This document shows, piece after piece, positions 9,524 through 18,698 of a stretch of DNA of 64,000 nucleotides. Below the pieces are notes generated by a model. That model was not told where the DNA came from. It worked only from the letters and a program-made list of their open reading frames with translations, and did no database searches. This DNA is from Bacteroidota bacterium (GTDB taxonomy: Bacteria > Bacteroidota > Bacteroidia > Bacteroidales > UBA5342): the NCBI GenBank assembly GCA_003249935.1, contig QKHT01000212.1, forward strand, positions 62,001 through 126,000. Direction: 5' to 3'. Within the stretch, counting starts at the first letter, position 1; each line of letters opens with the position of its first letter. Made by a program: the position numbers and the translations under genes.

Positions 9524-10442
9524 CCGTACTTTTTATGCACCTGGAAAGTTAATGCTTTCGGGAGAGTATTTTGTTCTAAAAGGCAGTAAAGCCTTGTCTC
9601 TACCAACACTTTGGGGGCAAACGATGGTTGTGTCTCCTTCAAATAATCAGTATTTTACATGGAAAACTTTTGTTCAGGATCAATTGTGGTTTTGGGCAAC
9701 ATTCGATCGAACTTCGCTTAATGTAATCCAATCGTCGGATATTGAAAAAGCTGCATACCTTTACAAAATACTTAACAGTACAGTTGAACTTAATCCGTCG
9801 TTTGCTTCTCAACTTACAAATAATAAGGTTGTTAGTTACATTAATTATCCAATAGAGTGGGGTATTGGCAGTAGTTCAGGCTTAATTACAAACATTGCCC
9901 GTTGGGCTGGGTGCAATCCATTTCAACTTTTTTTTTCAACAAGTAATGGTTCTGGTTACGATGTGGCAACCGCTTGGCATGCCAAACCGGTTTCATATCT
10001 TTTGTCTGAACCCGCAAACCCTTTGGTAACGATCGAAACACTGAACTTTGGGTTCATGCCGAAACATGTTGTTTTTGTTTATATGAACCAAAAAATCTCA
10101 TCGGAAAAGAGCATCAATAAAATTCAGAATATATTTAATCCTTCGGAAAAGGATATTGACACCATTTCGGTACTAACAGATCAGATTATTGAATGTAATA
10201 GTTTGATTAACTTTATGAATTTATTAAAATTACATAACCAACTGGTTGCAACTGTTATGAATGAAGATGTAGTTGGGTTCTATCGTATTTTCGATGATTT
10301 TGATGGCGTAATCAAACCTTTGGGAGCTTGGGGTGGCGATTTTATAATGGCTGTTTCGCAGCAAAATACAAATGAAATGACATCTTATTTTAACAAAAAA
10401 GGCTTTTCGGTTGTTTTAAACTTTAACGAAATGCTTGCATAA
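9516..10442 (+). CDS. GYDIA-type GHMP kinase, probable phosphomevalonate kinase
   Basis: A 308-residue GHMP-fold kinase: motif 1 FYAPGKLMLSGEYFVLKG at the N-terminus, phosphate-binding loop IGSSSGLI near residue 117, and a GSGYDVATAWHAK motif near residue 146 that marks the GYDIA family found beside HMG-CoA reductase genes in Flavobacteriia. Motif 3 near the C-terminus (GAWGGDFIMA) lacks the usual second Ser/Gly-rich stretch. With a clearer mevalonate kinase two genes downstream and diphosphomevalonate decarboxylase between them, phosphomevalonate kinase is the missing step and so the best guess. That is inference from context; no canonical phosphomevalonate kinase is seen in the window. Confidence 0.75.
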   Translation: MNNRTFYAPGKLMLSGEYFVLKGSKALSLPTLWGQTMVVSPSNNQYFTWKTFVQDQLWFWATFDRTSLNVIQSSDIEKAAYLYKILNSTVELNPSFASQLTNNKVVSYINYPIEWGIGSSSGLITNIARWAGCNPFQLFFSTSNGSGYDVATAWHAKPVSYLLSEPANPLVTIETLNFGFMPKHVVFVYMNQKISSEKSINKIQNIFNPSEKDIDTISVLTDQIIECNSLINFMNLLKLHNQLVATVMNEDVVGFYRIFDDFDGVIKPLGAWGGDFIMAVSQQNTNEMTSYFNKKGFSVVLNFNEMLA

Positions 10443-10459
10443 TTTTTATATTGAACCAA

Positions 10460-11509
10460 ATGAATACTAACGATACCAAGAGTAAGCGGGTCGGATGGTC
10501 GGCACCTTCGAATATTGCTTTGGTTAAATACTGGGGCAAATTGGATGGTCAGATTCCAATAAACCCATCCCTGAGTATGACGCTGAATAATTGTTTTACA
10601 ACGACTTATGTAACCTATTGTGAGCGGGAAAATGGAAATAATTTTAGTGGATTTTTGTTTGAAGGTCAACCCTCTGAAGCTTTTGAGAAACGTATCAAAA
10701 AATATTTGATAGAAATAATAACTGAACTGCCTGTATTAGAAAAATTTACATACAAAATAGAGTCAGAAAACAGTTTTCCTCATTCATCGGGTATAGCCTC
10801 TTCTGCATCGTCAATGGCCGCATTGGCCTTGTGTTTTACGGATATTGCCCGAATCGAAAGTGGCTTGTTTGGTTCTGAAAGAGCGTTTTTTGCTAAGGCT
10901 TCCGATTTGGCCCGAATTGGTTCCGGAAGTGCTTGTCGATCGGTTTATGGTGGCATAACAGTTTGGGGTAAATGTTCTTTTTTTGGTAGTTCTGATGCCA
11001 ATGCGGTTGAATTTTTGAATTATAACGCCGATTTTAAAAATTTGTGCGATGCAATATTGGTTTTAAGCTCTGGTAAAAAGCGAAATTCGAGCAGTCGGGG
11101 ACATCAGCTTATGGCAAATCATCCTTACCGGGAAGCACGCATTACTCAGGCAAACAATAACTTAAACAATTTGATTGATGTTTTAGGCGGAACCGATTGG
11201 GATTCATTTGCAACAATTATCGAAAATGAAGCATTATCGTTGCATTCGCTTATGATGTCGTCCTCTCCCGGTTATTTCGAAATGTTACCGTCTACAATTG
11301 CTGTAATTGAAAAAATACAGAAATACCGTGAGGCCAATGATGTCAAAATGGCTTTTACACTCGATGCCGGGCCAAATATCCACCTTATTTATCCCGAAAA
11401 TGAACAGAAAATAGTCCATCAATTCATACAAAATGAATTGATACCATTTTTCGAAAATGGCAAATGGATTGATGACAGAATGGGAAATGGGCCAAAAAAA
11501 TTAATTTGA
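10460..11509 (+). CDS. mvaD: Diphosphomevalonate decarboxylase
   Basis: A GHMP-superfamily enzyme of about 349 residues that converts mevalonate diphosphate to IPP with ATP. Diagnostic stretches are all present: APSNIALVKYWGK, HSSGIASSASSMAAL (phosphate loop), ARIGSGSACRSVYGG and FTLDAGPNIHLIY, the last with the catalytic aspartate. The ATG at 10460 is taken as the start; a TTG at 10451 in the same frame would add three residues. It is followed one base later by the mevalonate kinase gene. Confidence 0.93.
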   Translation: MNTNDTKSKRVGWSAPSNIALVKYWGKLDGQIPINPSLSMTLNNCFTTTYVTYCERENGNNFSGFLFEGQPSEAFEKRIKKYLIEIITELPVLEKFTYKIESENSFPHSSGIASSASSMAALALCFTDIARIESGLFGSERAFFAKASDLARIGSGSACRSVYGGITVWGKCSFFGSSDANAVEFLNYNADFKNLCDAILVLSSGKKRNSSSRGHQLMANHPYREARITQANNNLNNLIDVLGGTDWDSFATIIENEALSLHSLMMSSSPGYFEMLPSTIAVIEKIQKYREANDVKMAFTLDAGPNIHLIYPENEQKIVHQFIQNELIPFFENGKWIDDRMGNGPKKLI

Positions 11510-11510
11510 G

Positions 11511-12428
11511 ATGTATATCGGACAGCCAATTTTAAATACAATTTTAGAATCGGGCACTGCTAAGGTGATGCTGTTTGGCGAATATAGCATTTTGTATGGT
11601 AGTGATGCGCTGGCCGTACCGCTCAACAAGTTTCGCGGTCGGCTCATTGTTCCGGCAAAATCTGAAAGAATTACCAACCATATGATCTGGTCGAATACTG
11701 AACTCCGGAATCTTCATAAATATTTGTTTCGAAGTAATTCGGCATTGATAAGTTATATTGATTTACAAAGTTTTCAGAACGATTTAAATGCCGGTTTGTG
11801 GTTTAATTCAACGGTACCCGAGAAGAGTGGCTTGGGTAGCTCTGCGGCTCTTGTAGCAGCTTTTTACAAAGCTTATGGAAAAAAAATCGCTGATATTCAC
11901 CGCCTTCAAACTGTTTTAGCTTTTATAGAATGCAATTTTCACGGCCAAAGTTCCGGTATCGATCCGATAACCGTGTATTTAAAAAAAGCGGTTTACATAA
12001 AAAATGGGACAAAATCTCATGCATTTTCATTTTTTGGCATGCCATTCAAATGTCTATTAGTTCCTGTTGAGGGTAAAGGAAATACAAGTGAATTAGTTGC
12101 TATATTTAATCGACTTATGCTTGATTCCGGCAACCTTCATTATTTTTTAAATGAATATATTCCGCTGGTTAATCATTCATTAGCAGCTATAATTGCAGGT
12201 AATTCCGAACGAATAAAAACAAATATTTCAGAATTGTGTCGTGCCTGGCCTACTGTATTTCCGCATTTGGTACCCGATTTATATCATGATTTAGGAGCAA
12301 GGTTCAAACACACATATTTTAAACTTTGTGGTTCCGGTGGTGGTGGCTATTTGTTAGCTTTTTGCTTTAATAATTCTGAAGAAATTGAGTTAGTGAATGA
12401 TTATAACGCACTTTTTGTTGATTTATAG
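11511..12428 (+). CDS. mvk: Mevalonate kinase
   Basis: A 305-residue GHMP kinase with motif 1 AKVMLFGEYSILYGSDALAV, close to the LFGEH.VVYG of mevalonate kinases, phosphate loop EKSGLGSSAALVAAF, the active-site segment GQSSGIDPITVY (catalytic Asp in SGID) and motif 3 KLCGSGGGGYLLAF. It phosphorylates mevalonate. It is the last gene of the operon; about 220 bp of AT-rich DNA separate it from the receiver gene, with no obvious strong terminator hairpin. Confidence 0.85.
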   Translation: MYIGQPILNTILESGTAKVMLFGEYSILYGSDALAVPLNKFRGRLIVPAKSERITNHMIWSNTELRNLHKYLFRSNSALISYIDLQSFQNDLNAGLWFNSTVPEKSGLGSSAALVAAFYKAYGKKIADIHRLQTVLAFIECNFHGQSSGIDPITVYLKKAVYIKNGTKSHAFSFFGMPFKCLLVPVEGKGNTSELVAIFNRLMLDSGNLHYFLNEYIPLVNHSLAAIIAGNSERIKTNISELCRAWPTVFPHLVPDLYHDLGARFKHTYFKLCGSGGGGYLLAFCFNNSEEIELVNDYNALFVDL

Positions 12429-12617
12429 TTGTAATGATTCGTTAAACTTTTATTATGCATCGATTTTGATATTAATGTATAATACTAATAAATTTTATAA
12501 ATTACTATGTATTAGCCTGTTAATTTTATTCAAAGTCGATCATCGAACATCTAACGATTTATTGAGGTGTTAAATATATTTTATTTGTTAAAAGTGTAGT
12601 ATTGAACATATATTTTG

Positions 12618-12625
12618 TATATTTG
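12618..12625 (+). promoter_or_regulatory. Possible promoter -7 box for the receiver gene
   Basis: TATATTTG matches the Bacteroidota -7 consensus TAnnTTTG, 27 bp before the ATG at 12652. A good -33 TTTG at the normal spacing is not seen, so the call is weak. Confidence 0.4.
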
Positions 12626-12651
12626 AACTAATTGAAGATTAGGGGGATACA

Positions 12652-13047
12652 ATGGAAAATAAAAATATTGAACAACTTACCATTTTAGTAGTTGAAGACG
12701 AGGAAGTTAATTATTATTTTTTAGAAGAAGTATTGCGCAGGGTGCCGAATACAATTTACATGCGGGCCTGTAATGGCGAAGAAGCACTTAAATATTTCAA
12801 TGAGGTTAAAAGTATTAATCTGGTTTTAATGGACATAAAACTACCTGATACTGATGGGTATAGCTTAACCAAAACATTCAAGAATCAGCGTCCGGAAGTC
12901 CCGATTGTTGCGCAAACTGCATTTGCAATGAGCGGCGACAGAGAAAAAGCTATGGCCAGTGGTTGTTCGGCATATTTGGCCAAACCAATTCGGGTTGGAG
13001 AAATATTCTCAATTCTGGAACAAATAAGAAACAGAGAAATTATTTAA
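12652..13047 (+). CDS. Single-domain response regulator (receiver only)
   Basis: A 131-residue CheY-like receiver with no output domain. The acidic pair is Glu15/Asp16, the phosphoacceptor is Asp61 (LVLMDIKLPDTDG), the switch residues are Thr89 (VAQTAF) and Lys111 (LAKPI). The AQTAF wording is typical of receivers in hybrid histidine kinases. No kinase gene lies near it. A paralogue with the same plan is at 59932-60297. Its last 8 bp overlap the end of the convergent cvfB gene. Role unknown; probably a phosphorelay or stress-signalling partner. Confidence 0.88.
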   Translation: MENKNIEQLTILVVEDEEVNYYFLEEVLRRVPNTIYMRACNGEEALKYFNEVKSINLVLMDIKLPDTDGYSLTKTFKNQRPEVPIVAQTAFAMSGDREKAMASGCSAYLAKPIRVGEIFSILEQIRNREII

Positions 13048-13879
13048 TACTTTCAATAATTTTTACGCCACCATCTGTAAATATTACTTTTTTAGATTTG
13101 TACAAGGCCCCTAATGCCATTTTAAAGCTTTTTTTGCTTACACCAAAAAGTTCATATATTACAGAAGGTGCTGTTTTATCATTAATACCCATAAAACCAC
13201 CGTTTTTTGCAATAATTTCTAAAATATTATCGGTAATATCCCAAACTTTGGTGTAGCCTTTCACTGTTAACGAAAGGTCAATTTTGCCATCCTCTCTAAG
13301 TTTCGAAATGTATCCGGTAATTTTATCGCCACGTTTAAGTGGTTTAAAAACAGTGTTAGAGTATATAACACCAGACCATGTATTGTTAATTATGGCTACA
13401 TATCCTAAATCAGATTTTCGCCATATAATTAAATCAACCTCTTCATTTTCAGTAAGTTCAATGGGTTCAATATCCAAGAATTTATCTATACGGGCCGAGG
13501 CAACAATTCGTTGCGATTTTTCGTCAAGAAGTACTCTTACCAAACATTTTTTTCCGACCTCTACTTCGCCAGCCTGCTCCCTGAATGGTAAAAGAATATC
13601 TTTTGGCAAACCCCAATTTAGAAATGCACCAGCCGAATTTACAGCAACTACTTCCAAATATGCAAATTCTCCTACTGTTGCAATGGGTGTTTCGGTGGTA
13701 GCAATAATCCGGTCTTCCGAATCGCGGTAAATAAATACTTCAAGCTCCTGACCAATCATATAAATCTCCGGTTCATACCTTTGCGGTAAAAGAATTTCGC
13801 CAAACTCTTCACCATCCAGATATAATCCAAAATCTACCTCTTTTACAATCTTTAATCTGTTGTATTTCCCAATTTCCAT
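13040..13879 (-). CDS. cvfB: CvfB-like S1 RNA-binding protein
   Basis: A 279-residue protein of the CvfB/YitL family: tandem S1-type domains (for example VGEFAYLEVVAVNSAGAFL, then RGDKITGYISKLREDGKID) and a C-terminal winged-helix-like segment. In Staphylococcus, CvfB binds RNA and affects virulence gene expression; in other bacteria the role is not settled. Length and domain order are normal for the family. The ATG at 13879 sits just before the AT-rich gap that also carries the promoter of the next, divergent gene. Confidence 0.85.
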   Translation of the reverse strand: MEIGKYNRLKIVKEVDFGLYLDGEEFGEILLPQRYEPEIYMIGQELEVFIYRDSEDRIIATTETPIATVGEFAYLEVVAVNSAGAFLNWGLPKDILLPFREQAGEVEVGKKCLVRVLLDEKSQRIVASARIDKFLDIEPIELTENEEVDLIIWRKSDLGYVAIINNTWSGVIYSNTVFKPLKRGDKITGYISKLREDGKIDLSLTVKGYTKVWDITDNILEIIAKNGGFMGINDKTAPSVIYELFGVSKKSFKMALGALYKSKKVIFTDGGVKIIESIK

Positions 13880-13936
13880 TGCGCTCTTTTATTTTGCGAA
13901 ATTACGTTCTTAAACTCAATTGCACAAATCTAAATA

Positions 13937-13967
13937 GTTGTGTTTCTAAGCAAAAATTGTATTTTTG
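13937..13967 (+). promoter_or_regulatory. Promoter for the secreted hydrolase gene
   Basis: gTTG at 13937-13940, 19 bp, then TATTTTTG at 13960-13967: a good Bacteroidota -33/-7 pair. Transcription would begin near 13974, which rules out any translation start at 13879 and fixes the CDS start at 13990 or 13996. Confidence 0.6.
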
Positions 13968-13995
13968 TATACAAAATGTATTTTTATCGATGATT

Positions 13996-15105
13996 ATGAA
14001 AAATATTGTTGTTAATTTATTTATTGCTATGTTGTTATCGCCTGTTTTTCTTTTTGGCGGAACCAAGGGCGAACCTAAAAAGCGAAAGACTGTAGTTTCG
14101 ATAGTTGGTGAAAAATTTTTCATCAATTCAAAACCCACATTCCAAGGGAGGGAATGGAAAGGTTATAAAATCGAAGGTTTATTGCCAAATTCTCGTATGG
14201 TACAGGGTATTTTTGATGATGAAAATCCGGAAACGGTAAAAAACTGGTTCTATCCCGATACCAAAAAATGGGATGCCGACCGCAATACACAAGAGTTTAT
14301 TGATAATATGCCGGTATGGAAAGCGTATGGTTTATTATCATTTACAATTAATCTTCAGGGCGGTAGTCCATATGGTTATTCGAACAAACAACCTTGGATC
14401 AATAGTGCCATTGACAAAAATGGTAATCTTAAACCACAATTTATGGCACGGCTCGAACGCATTCTCGACCGCGCCGACGAACTAGGCATGGTGGTAATGT
14501 TGGGCGTTTATTATTTTGGTCAGGATGAGAACATTAAAGATGAAAATGCCATAAAACTTGGGATTAAAAATACAGTGGAATGGGTCTTAAATAAACAATA
14601 TACCAACGTAATGCTCGAAGTTTGTAACGAATCGAATGATGAATTGTATGACTTTGAAATCCTGAGAATGAAGCGTGTACATGAGCTAATCTCTTTTGCA
14701 AAAAGCATAACACTTAACAACCAACGAATGCTGGTGAGTACAAGTTTTGCCGGAAAGGTTATGCCTACCGATTCGGTGATTGCTGTTGCTGATTACATTT
14801 TGCTGCATGGTAATGGTGTTGCACCTCCTTGTAAAGTTACCGAATTTGTAAATAGTGTACGTTCTGCTAAAACCTATAAACCAAAACCGATTGTGTTTAA
14901 TGAAGACGACCATTTTGAGTTCGAAAAACCATGGAATAATTTTGTGGCTGCTACTTCTGCTTATGCGTCTTGGGGATATTTCGATTTCAGAAAACCTAAT
15001 GATGATTTTAGTGTAGGCTTCCAATCTGTACCGGTTGACTGGTCTATTAATTCACCTCGTAAAAAGGGGTTCTTCAACCTGTTAAAAGAAATATCCGGCG
15101 AATAA
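13996..15105 (+). CDS. Secreted TIM-barrel glycoside hydrolase-like protein
   Basis: A protein of about 369 residues with an N-terminal signal peptide (MKNIVVNLFIAMLLSPVFLF). The body looks like a clan GH-A (GH5-type) barrel: a strand ending VMLGVYYFG, then MLEVCNESND, whose Asn-Glu is at the place of the acid/base pair, and a later IVFNEDDHFEFE, whose Glu could be the nucleophile. Substrate cannot be predicted. Start choice: the open frame runs further upstream to 13879, but the promoter box at 13960-13967 lies inside that extension, so 13996 (or ATG 13990, two residues longer) is preferred. It stands alone between cvfB and tkt. Confidence 0.72.
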   Translation: MKNIVVNLFIAMLLSPVFLFGGTKGEPKKRKTVVSIVGEKFFINSKPTFQGREWKGYKIEGLLPNSRMVQGIFDDENPETVKNWFYPDTKKWDADRNTQEFIDNMPVWKAYGLLSFTINLQGGSPYGYSNKQPWINSAIDKNGNLKPQFMARLERILDRADELGMVVMLGVYYFGQDENIKDENAIKLGIKNTVEWVLNKQYTNVMLEVCNESNDELYDFEILRMKRVHELISFAKSITLNNQRMLVSTSFAGKVMPTDSVIAVADYILLHGNGVAPPCKVTEFVNSVRSAKTYKPKPIVFNEDDHFEFEKPWNNFVAATSAYASWGYFDFRKPNDDFSVGFQSVPVDWSINSPRKKGFFNLLKEISGE

Positions 15106-15127
15106 CCGGTTCAACTATAAAAAGAAA

Positions 15128-15153
15128 AGGGTGCCGAATAAGCACCCTTTTTT
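15128..15153. terminator. Bidirectional terminator between hydrolase gene and tkt
   Basis: AGGGTGC/GCACCCT hairpin with a 7-base loop, T-run on the plus strand and an A-rich run on the other side, so it can end transcripts from both converging genes. Confidence 0.8.
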
Positions 15154-15173
15154 AGTATTCAATGTTCTGATTA

Positions 15174-17201
15174 TTAAAGCATTGCTTTTACCTGATTGTA
15201 TACGTTTTGAGCCGTATAACCAAGTTTTTCGTCGAGTACTTTGGCTGGAGCCGAAAATCCAAACGATTGTAAACCCCAAACTTTACCGTTTGAACCAACA
15301 AGACCTTCGAGGTTTACCGGTAAACCAGCAGTCAACCCAAATACTTTAATTCCGCTTGGAATTACCGATTCCTGGTATTCTTTAGATTGACTACGGAAAA
15401 GACCTTCAGAGGGTACCGAAACAATACGTACTTTTACATTTTCGGCCTTTAAAAGTACAGCACCATCAACCAGTGTTGATACTTCGGAACCACTTGCTAA
15501 AAGCACAACATCAGGTGTCCCTTCGCAATCTTCAACAATATACGCACCTTTTTCCGATTGTAACGCTTCGGTATAACGATCGGTTTTTGCGGGTAAGTCG
15601 TTGATATTTTGGCGAGATAGAATAAGTGCTGTTGGCGTTAAAGTGTTTTCCAATGCCATTTTCCATGCCACTGTTGTTTCAATAACATCGGCCGGACGCA
15701 GAACGAGAACCGAATTACGGTGACTGTGATTCTGCAATTTTTCCATTAAACGTATTTGTGCTTCCTGTTCAACCGGCTCATGTGTAGGACCATCTTCACC
15801 GACTCTGAAAGCATCGTGTGTCCAAATATAAATAACTTGTAACTCCATTAATGCAGCCATACGTACTGCTGGTTTCATATAGTCAGAGAATACGAAGAAT
15901 GTTCCGCAAGCCGGAATTACCCCGCCATGAAGTGCCATTCCATTCATAATTGCGGCCATTGTTAATTCGCAAACGCCGGCTTGTAGGAATGAACCGGAAA
16001 AATCGTCTCTTGTAATTGCTTTTGTGTTTTTGAGAAACCCGTCTGTTTTGTCGGAATTCGACAAGTCGGCCGAAGAAACAATCATGTTTTCAACTTTTTT
16101 GGCCAATTCGCCCAATACAGTTGCCGAAGCAGCACGTGTGGCCTGATTTGGTTTTTGTTGAATGGCTGAGAAGTCGAGCTCAGGTGCTGTTTTGCTGAAG
16201 AATTTGTGCAGTTTAGCTGCTAATTCCGGATTTTCAGCTTCCCAAGCTGCCTGTTCGGCCTTTTTCTTTGCTGCTGCAGCAATTAATTCTGCGCGTCGGG
16301 TAGCATAAAGTGCTTTAACATCTTCGAAAATTACAAATGGATTGCCGGCATCTCCACCAAGATTCGCAATTGATTTCTCAAATGAAGCACCGGATTCACC
16401 TAAAGGCATACCGTGTGTCGCACATTTCCGTTCGAAACTTGAACCATCTGCCGCTAAAGCACCTTTTCCCATAATTGTTTTACCGATAATAATTGTCGGC
16501 TTACCAGTTACAGATTTGGCCTTTATTATTGCACTGCGAATTGCATTTACATCATTTCCGGCAATTGTAATAACTTCCCAACCCCAAGCCTGATATTTTT
16601 TCTCTACATCTTCGCTCGAAACATCTTTTGTTTCAGTTGATAACTGAATATCATTGCTGTCATAGAACATAATGAGGTTGTCGAGCCCAAGGTGTCCGGC
16701 AATACGACCACCCCCTTGCGAAATTTCTTCCTGAATGCCGCCATCAGAAATGAAAGCATAAATGGTGTGATCCATCCATGACCCAAATTTTGCGGCAAGA
16801 AATTTTGCTGCAATCGCTGCGCCAACTGCATATACATGCCCTTGACCTAATGGACCTGAAGTGTTTTCAACCCCTCTTTTAAGGTCAACTTCGGGATGCC
16901 CGGGTGTTACCGACCCCCATTGTCTGAATTGTTTCAAATCGTCAAGTTCGAAAAAGCCGGCTAAACACAGAACACTGTAAAGCATTGGTGACATGTGGCC
17001 GGGATCGAGAAAAAAACGATCTCTATTTATCCAGTTTGGATCACTTGGGTCGTACTGCAAAAATTCTGAGTACAAAACATTTGCGAAGTCGGCTCCACCC
17101 ATTGCACCACCTGGATGCCCGGATTTTGCTTTTTCTACCATTGAGGCAGCCAAAATTCTGATATTATCAGCCGCCCGGTTCATTAAAATAGTGTTATTCA
17201 T
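15174..17201 (-). CDS. tkt: Transketolase
   Basis: A thiamine-diphosphate enzyme of the pentose phosphate pathway, about 675 residues from the chosen start MNNTILMNRAADNIR. Seen are the N-terminal KSGHPGGAMGGAD, TSGPLGQGHVYAVG, the SDGGIQEE-containing cofactor region (variant of GDGxxxEG), the pyrimidine-domain segment THDAFRVGEDGPTHEPVEQ and a C-terminal transketolase domain. The frame is open further upstream to 17285, but the start at 17201 gives the usual family length. It is transcribed towards the hydrolase gene and divergently from the cysteine desulfidase-like gene. Confidence 0.93.
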   Translation of the reverse strand: MNNTILMNRAADNIRILAASMVEKAKSGHPGGAMGGADFANVLYSEFLQYDPSDPNWINRDRFFLDPGHMSPMLYSVLCLAGFFELDDLKQFRQWGSVTPGHPEVDLKRGVENTSGPLGQGHVYAVGAAIAAKFLAAKFGSWMDHTIYAFISDGGIQEEISQGGGRIAGHLGLDNLIMFYDSNDIQLSTETKDVSSEDVEKKYQAWGWEVITIAGNDVNAIRSAIIKAKSVTGKPTIIIGKTIMGKGALAADGSSFERKCATHGMPLGESGASFEKSIANLGGDAGNPFVIFEDVKALYATRRAELIAAAAKKKAEQAAWEAENPELAAKLHKFFSKTAPELDFSAIQQKPNQATRAASATVLGELAKKVENMIVSSADLSNSDKTDGFLKNTKAITRDDFSGSFLQAGVCELTMAAIMNGMALHGGVIPACGTFFVFSDYMKPAVRMAALMELQVIYIWTHDAFRVGEDGPTHEPVEQEAQIRLMEKLQNHSHRNSVLVLRPADVIETTVAWKMALENTLTPTALILSRQNINDLPAKTDRYTEALQSEKGAYIVEDCEGTPDVVLLASGSEVSTLVDGAVLLKAENVKVRIVSVPSEGLFRSQSKEYQESVIPSGIKVFGLTAGLPVNLEGLVGSNGKVWGLQSFGFSAPAKVLDEKLGYTAQNVYNQVKAML

Positions 17202-17384
17202 TATATTGAGAATAGAATTAAATTCTGCCGTAAAATTACAAAAAGTTTTTGTTTTGTTTGGGTAGACCATATGATTTGTGTACAATTTGCGCTTGAAATT
17301 GTATGAATGACTATTGTCAAGTTAAATAATGCGATAATTTGCTTTCTTTGTGGCAGTATTTTAGTCAAAACAAGCAGATACAAT

Positions 17385-18680
17385 ATGGAACTATTTTTGA
17401 ATATTTTGCATGCCGAATTTGTACCAGCATTGGGTTGTACTGAACCCGCATCTGTTGCTTTGTGTGCAGCTAAGGCAAAAGAAGTACTTGGCGAAAAGCC
17501 CGAAAAAATTGTTGTAAAAGTATCTGCAAATGTCTTGAAAAATGGGATGGGAGTAGGAATTCCGGGAACTAAAATCGTTGGACTCGAAATTGCGGCCGCA
17601 TTAGGTGCCTTTGGTGGTAAAAGTGATCTTGGATTACAAGTATTGTCAGGTATTAATGTAGAAACTATTGTAAAAAGTGAAGCATTTGTTTTGGCTGGCA
17701 ATGTTCAAATTGAAATAGTCGATACAGATTCGAAATTGTATGTTGAAGTTGCAGCAACATCGTTAAATAATACGGCCAGAGTGGTCATAAAACACCAGCA
17801 TCAAAATATCATTCTGATTGAGCAAAATGGTTCAATGATATTCCAAAAATCGGGTTCAAACAAAAATGAACAAAGCCGATATATCTTTCCCGATATTTTT
17901 ACTGTAAAGTCAATATATCATTTTGCTACCAATGTGCCAATAGAAAAGCTGGCATTTTTAAAATTAGGAGTGGACCTAAATATGAATATCTCTACCGAGG
18001 GCATGCATGGTGCTTATGGAATTCAGTTTGGAAAGAACCTTAAAAAGAATATGGATAGAGGTGTTTTGGGTAACGATATCATAAACAAGGCTATAATGAT
18101 TACCACAGCAGCGAGCGATGCACGTATGGCAGGTAGCAATATGCCGGTAATGTCTAATTCAGGCAGTGGAAATCAAGGCATTTCGGTAAGTTTGCCTGTG
18201 GCGGTTGTGGCAAAAGAATTGGGTTCAACCGAAGAAAATATGTTGCGCGCATTAGCAATGGCTTTGCTTATTGCGGTGCATATGAAACAAAATATTGGTC
18301 CTTTATCAGCCTTGTGCGGGGTATTTCTTGCGGCTTCGGGAGCATCAGCCGGAATAACATTTTTAATGGGTGGAAAATTGAAAGAAATTGAAATGGCCAT
18401 TTCAAATATGACAGGTGGGCTAACGGGTATGATATGTGATGGGGCTAAATTTGGTTGCTCGATAAAAATAGCTTCAGGGGTTGGGGAAGCTGTGCGGGCA
18501 GCACTGCTGGCAATAGATGGTTTCTCCCTGAATGACAATAATGGAATAGTAGCTTCGGATGTCGAAAGCACCATTGCCAATATTGGTAAGTTGGCCACAG
18601 ACGGAATGGGATTTACCGATGAAGTTATTATCAGAACCATGCTCGAAACACGCCAACGGAATAATCCGTTATGTCTTTAG
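17385..18680 (+). CDS. L-cysteine desulfidase / UPF0597 family protein
   Basis: A 431-residue protein of the UPF0597 family (CyuA/YhaM type, related to the alpha subunit of iron-sulfur L-serine dehydratase). The N-terminal ALGCTEPASVALCAAKA holds the conserved cysteine; further cysteines in PLSALCG and GMICDGAKFGCSIK are the likely Fe-S ligands. Characterised members break cysteine into pyruvate, ammonia and sulfide. ATG 17385 is chosen over an upstream in-frame start at 17307 because the family begins with MELFLNILHAEFVPAL. A possible promoter (TTG, 18 bp, TAATTTGC) lies just upstream. Confidence 0.82.
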   Translation: MELFLNILHAEFVPALGCTEPASVALCAAKAKEVLGEKPEKIVVKVSANVLKNGMGVGIPGTKIVGLEIAAALGAFGGKSDLGLQVLSGINVETIVKSEAFVLAGNVQIEIVDTDSKLYVEVAATSLNNTARVVIKHQHQNIILIEQNGSMIFQKSGSNKNEQSRYIFPDIFTVKSIYHFATNVPIEKLAFLKLGVDLNMNISTEGMHGAYGIQFGKNLKKNMDRGVLGNDIINKAIMITTAASDARMAGSNMPVMSNSGSGNQGISVSLPVAVVAKELGSTEENMLRALAMALLIAVHMKQNIGPLSALCGVFLAASGASAGITFLMGGKLKEIEMAISNMTGGLTGMICDGAKFGCSIKIASGVGEAVRAALLAIDGFSLNDNNGIVASDVESTIANIGKLATDGMGFTDEVIIRTMLETRQRNNPLCL

Positions 18681-18698
18681 GCATGATGTTTTTAACTA

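Noticed and set aside
13284-13730. 148-codon plus-strand frame inside the cvfB gene
   Set aside because: Antisense to a clear S1-domain protein and Ser/Thr-rich in the manner of shadow frames; no ribosome site or promoter.
13879-13995. Longer N-terminus for the secreted hydrolase
   Set aside because: A good promoter -7 box (13960-13967) lies within it, and a signal peptide starts only at 13996.
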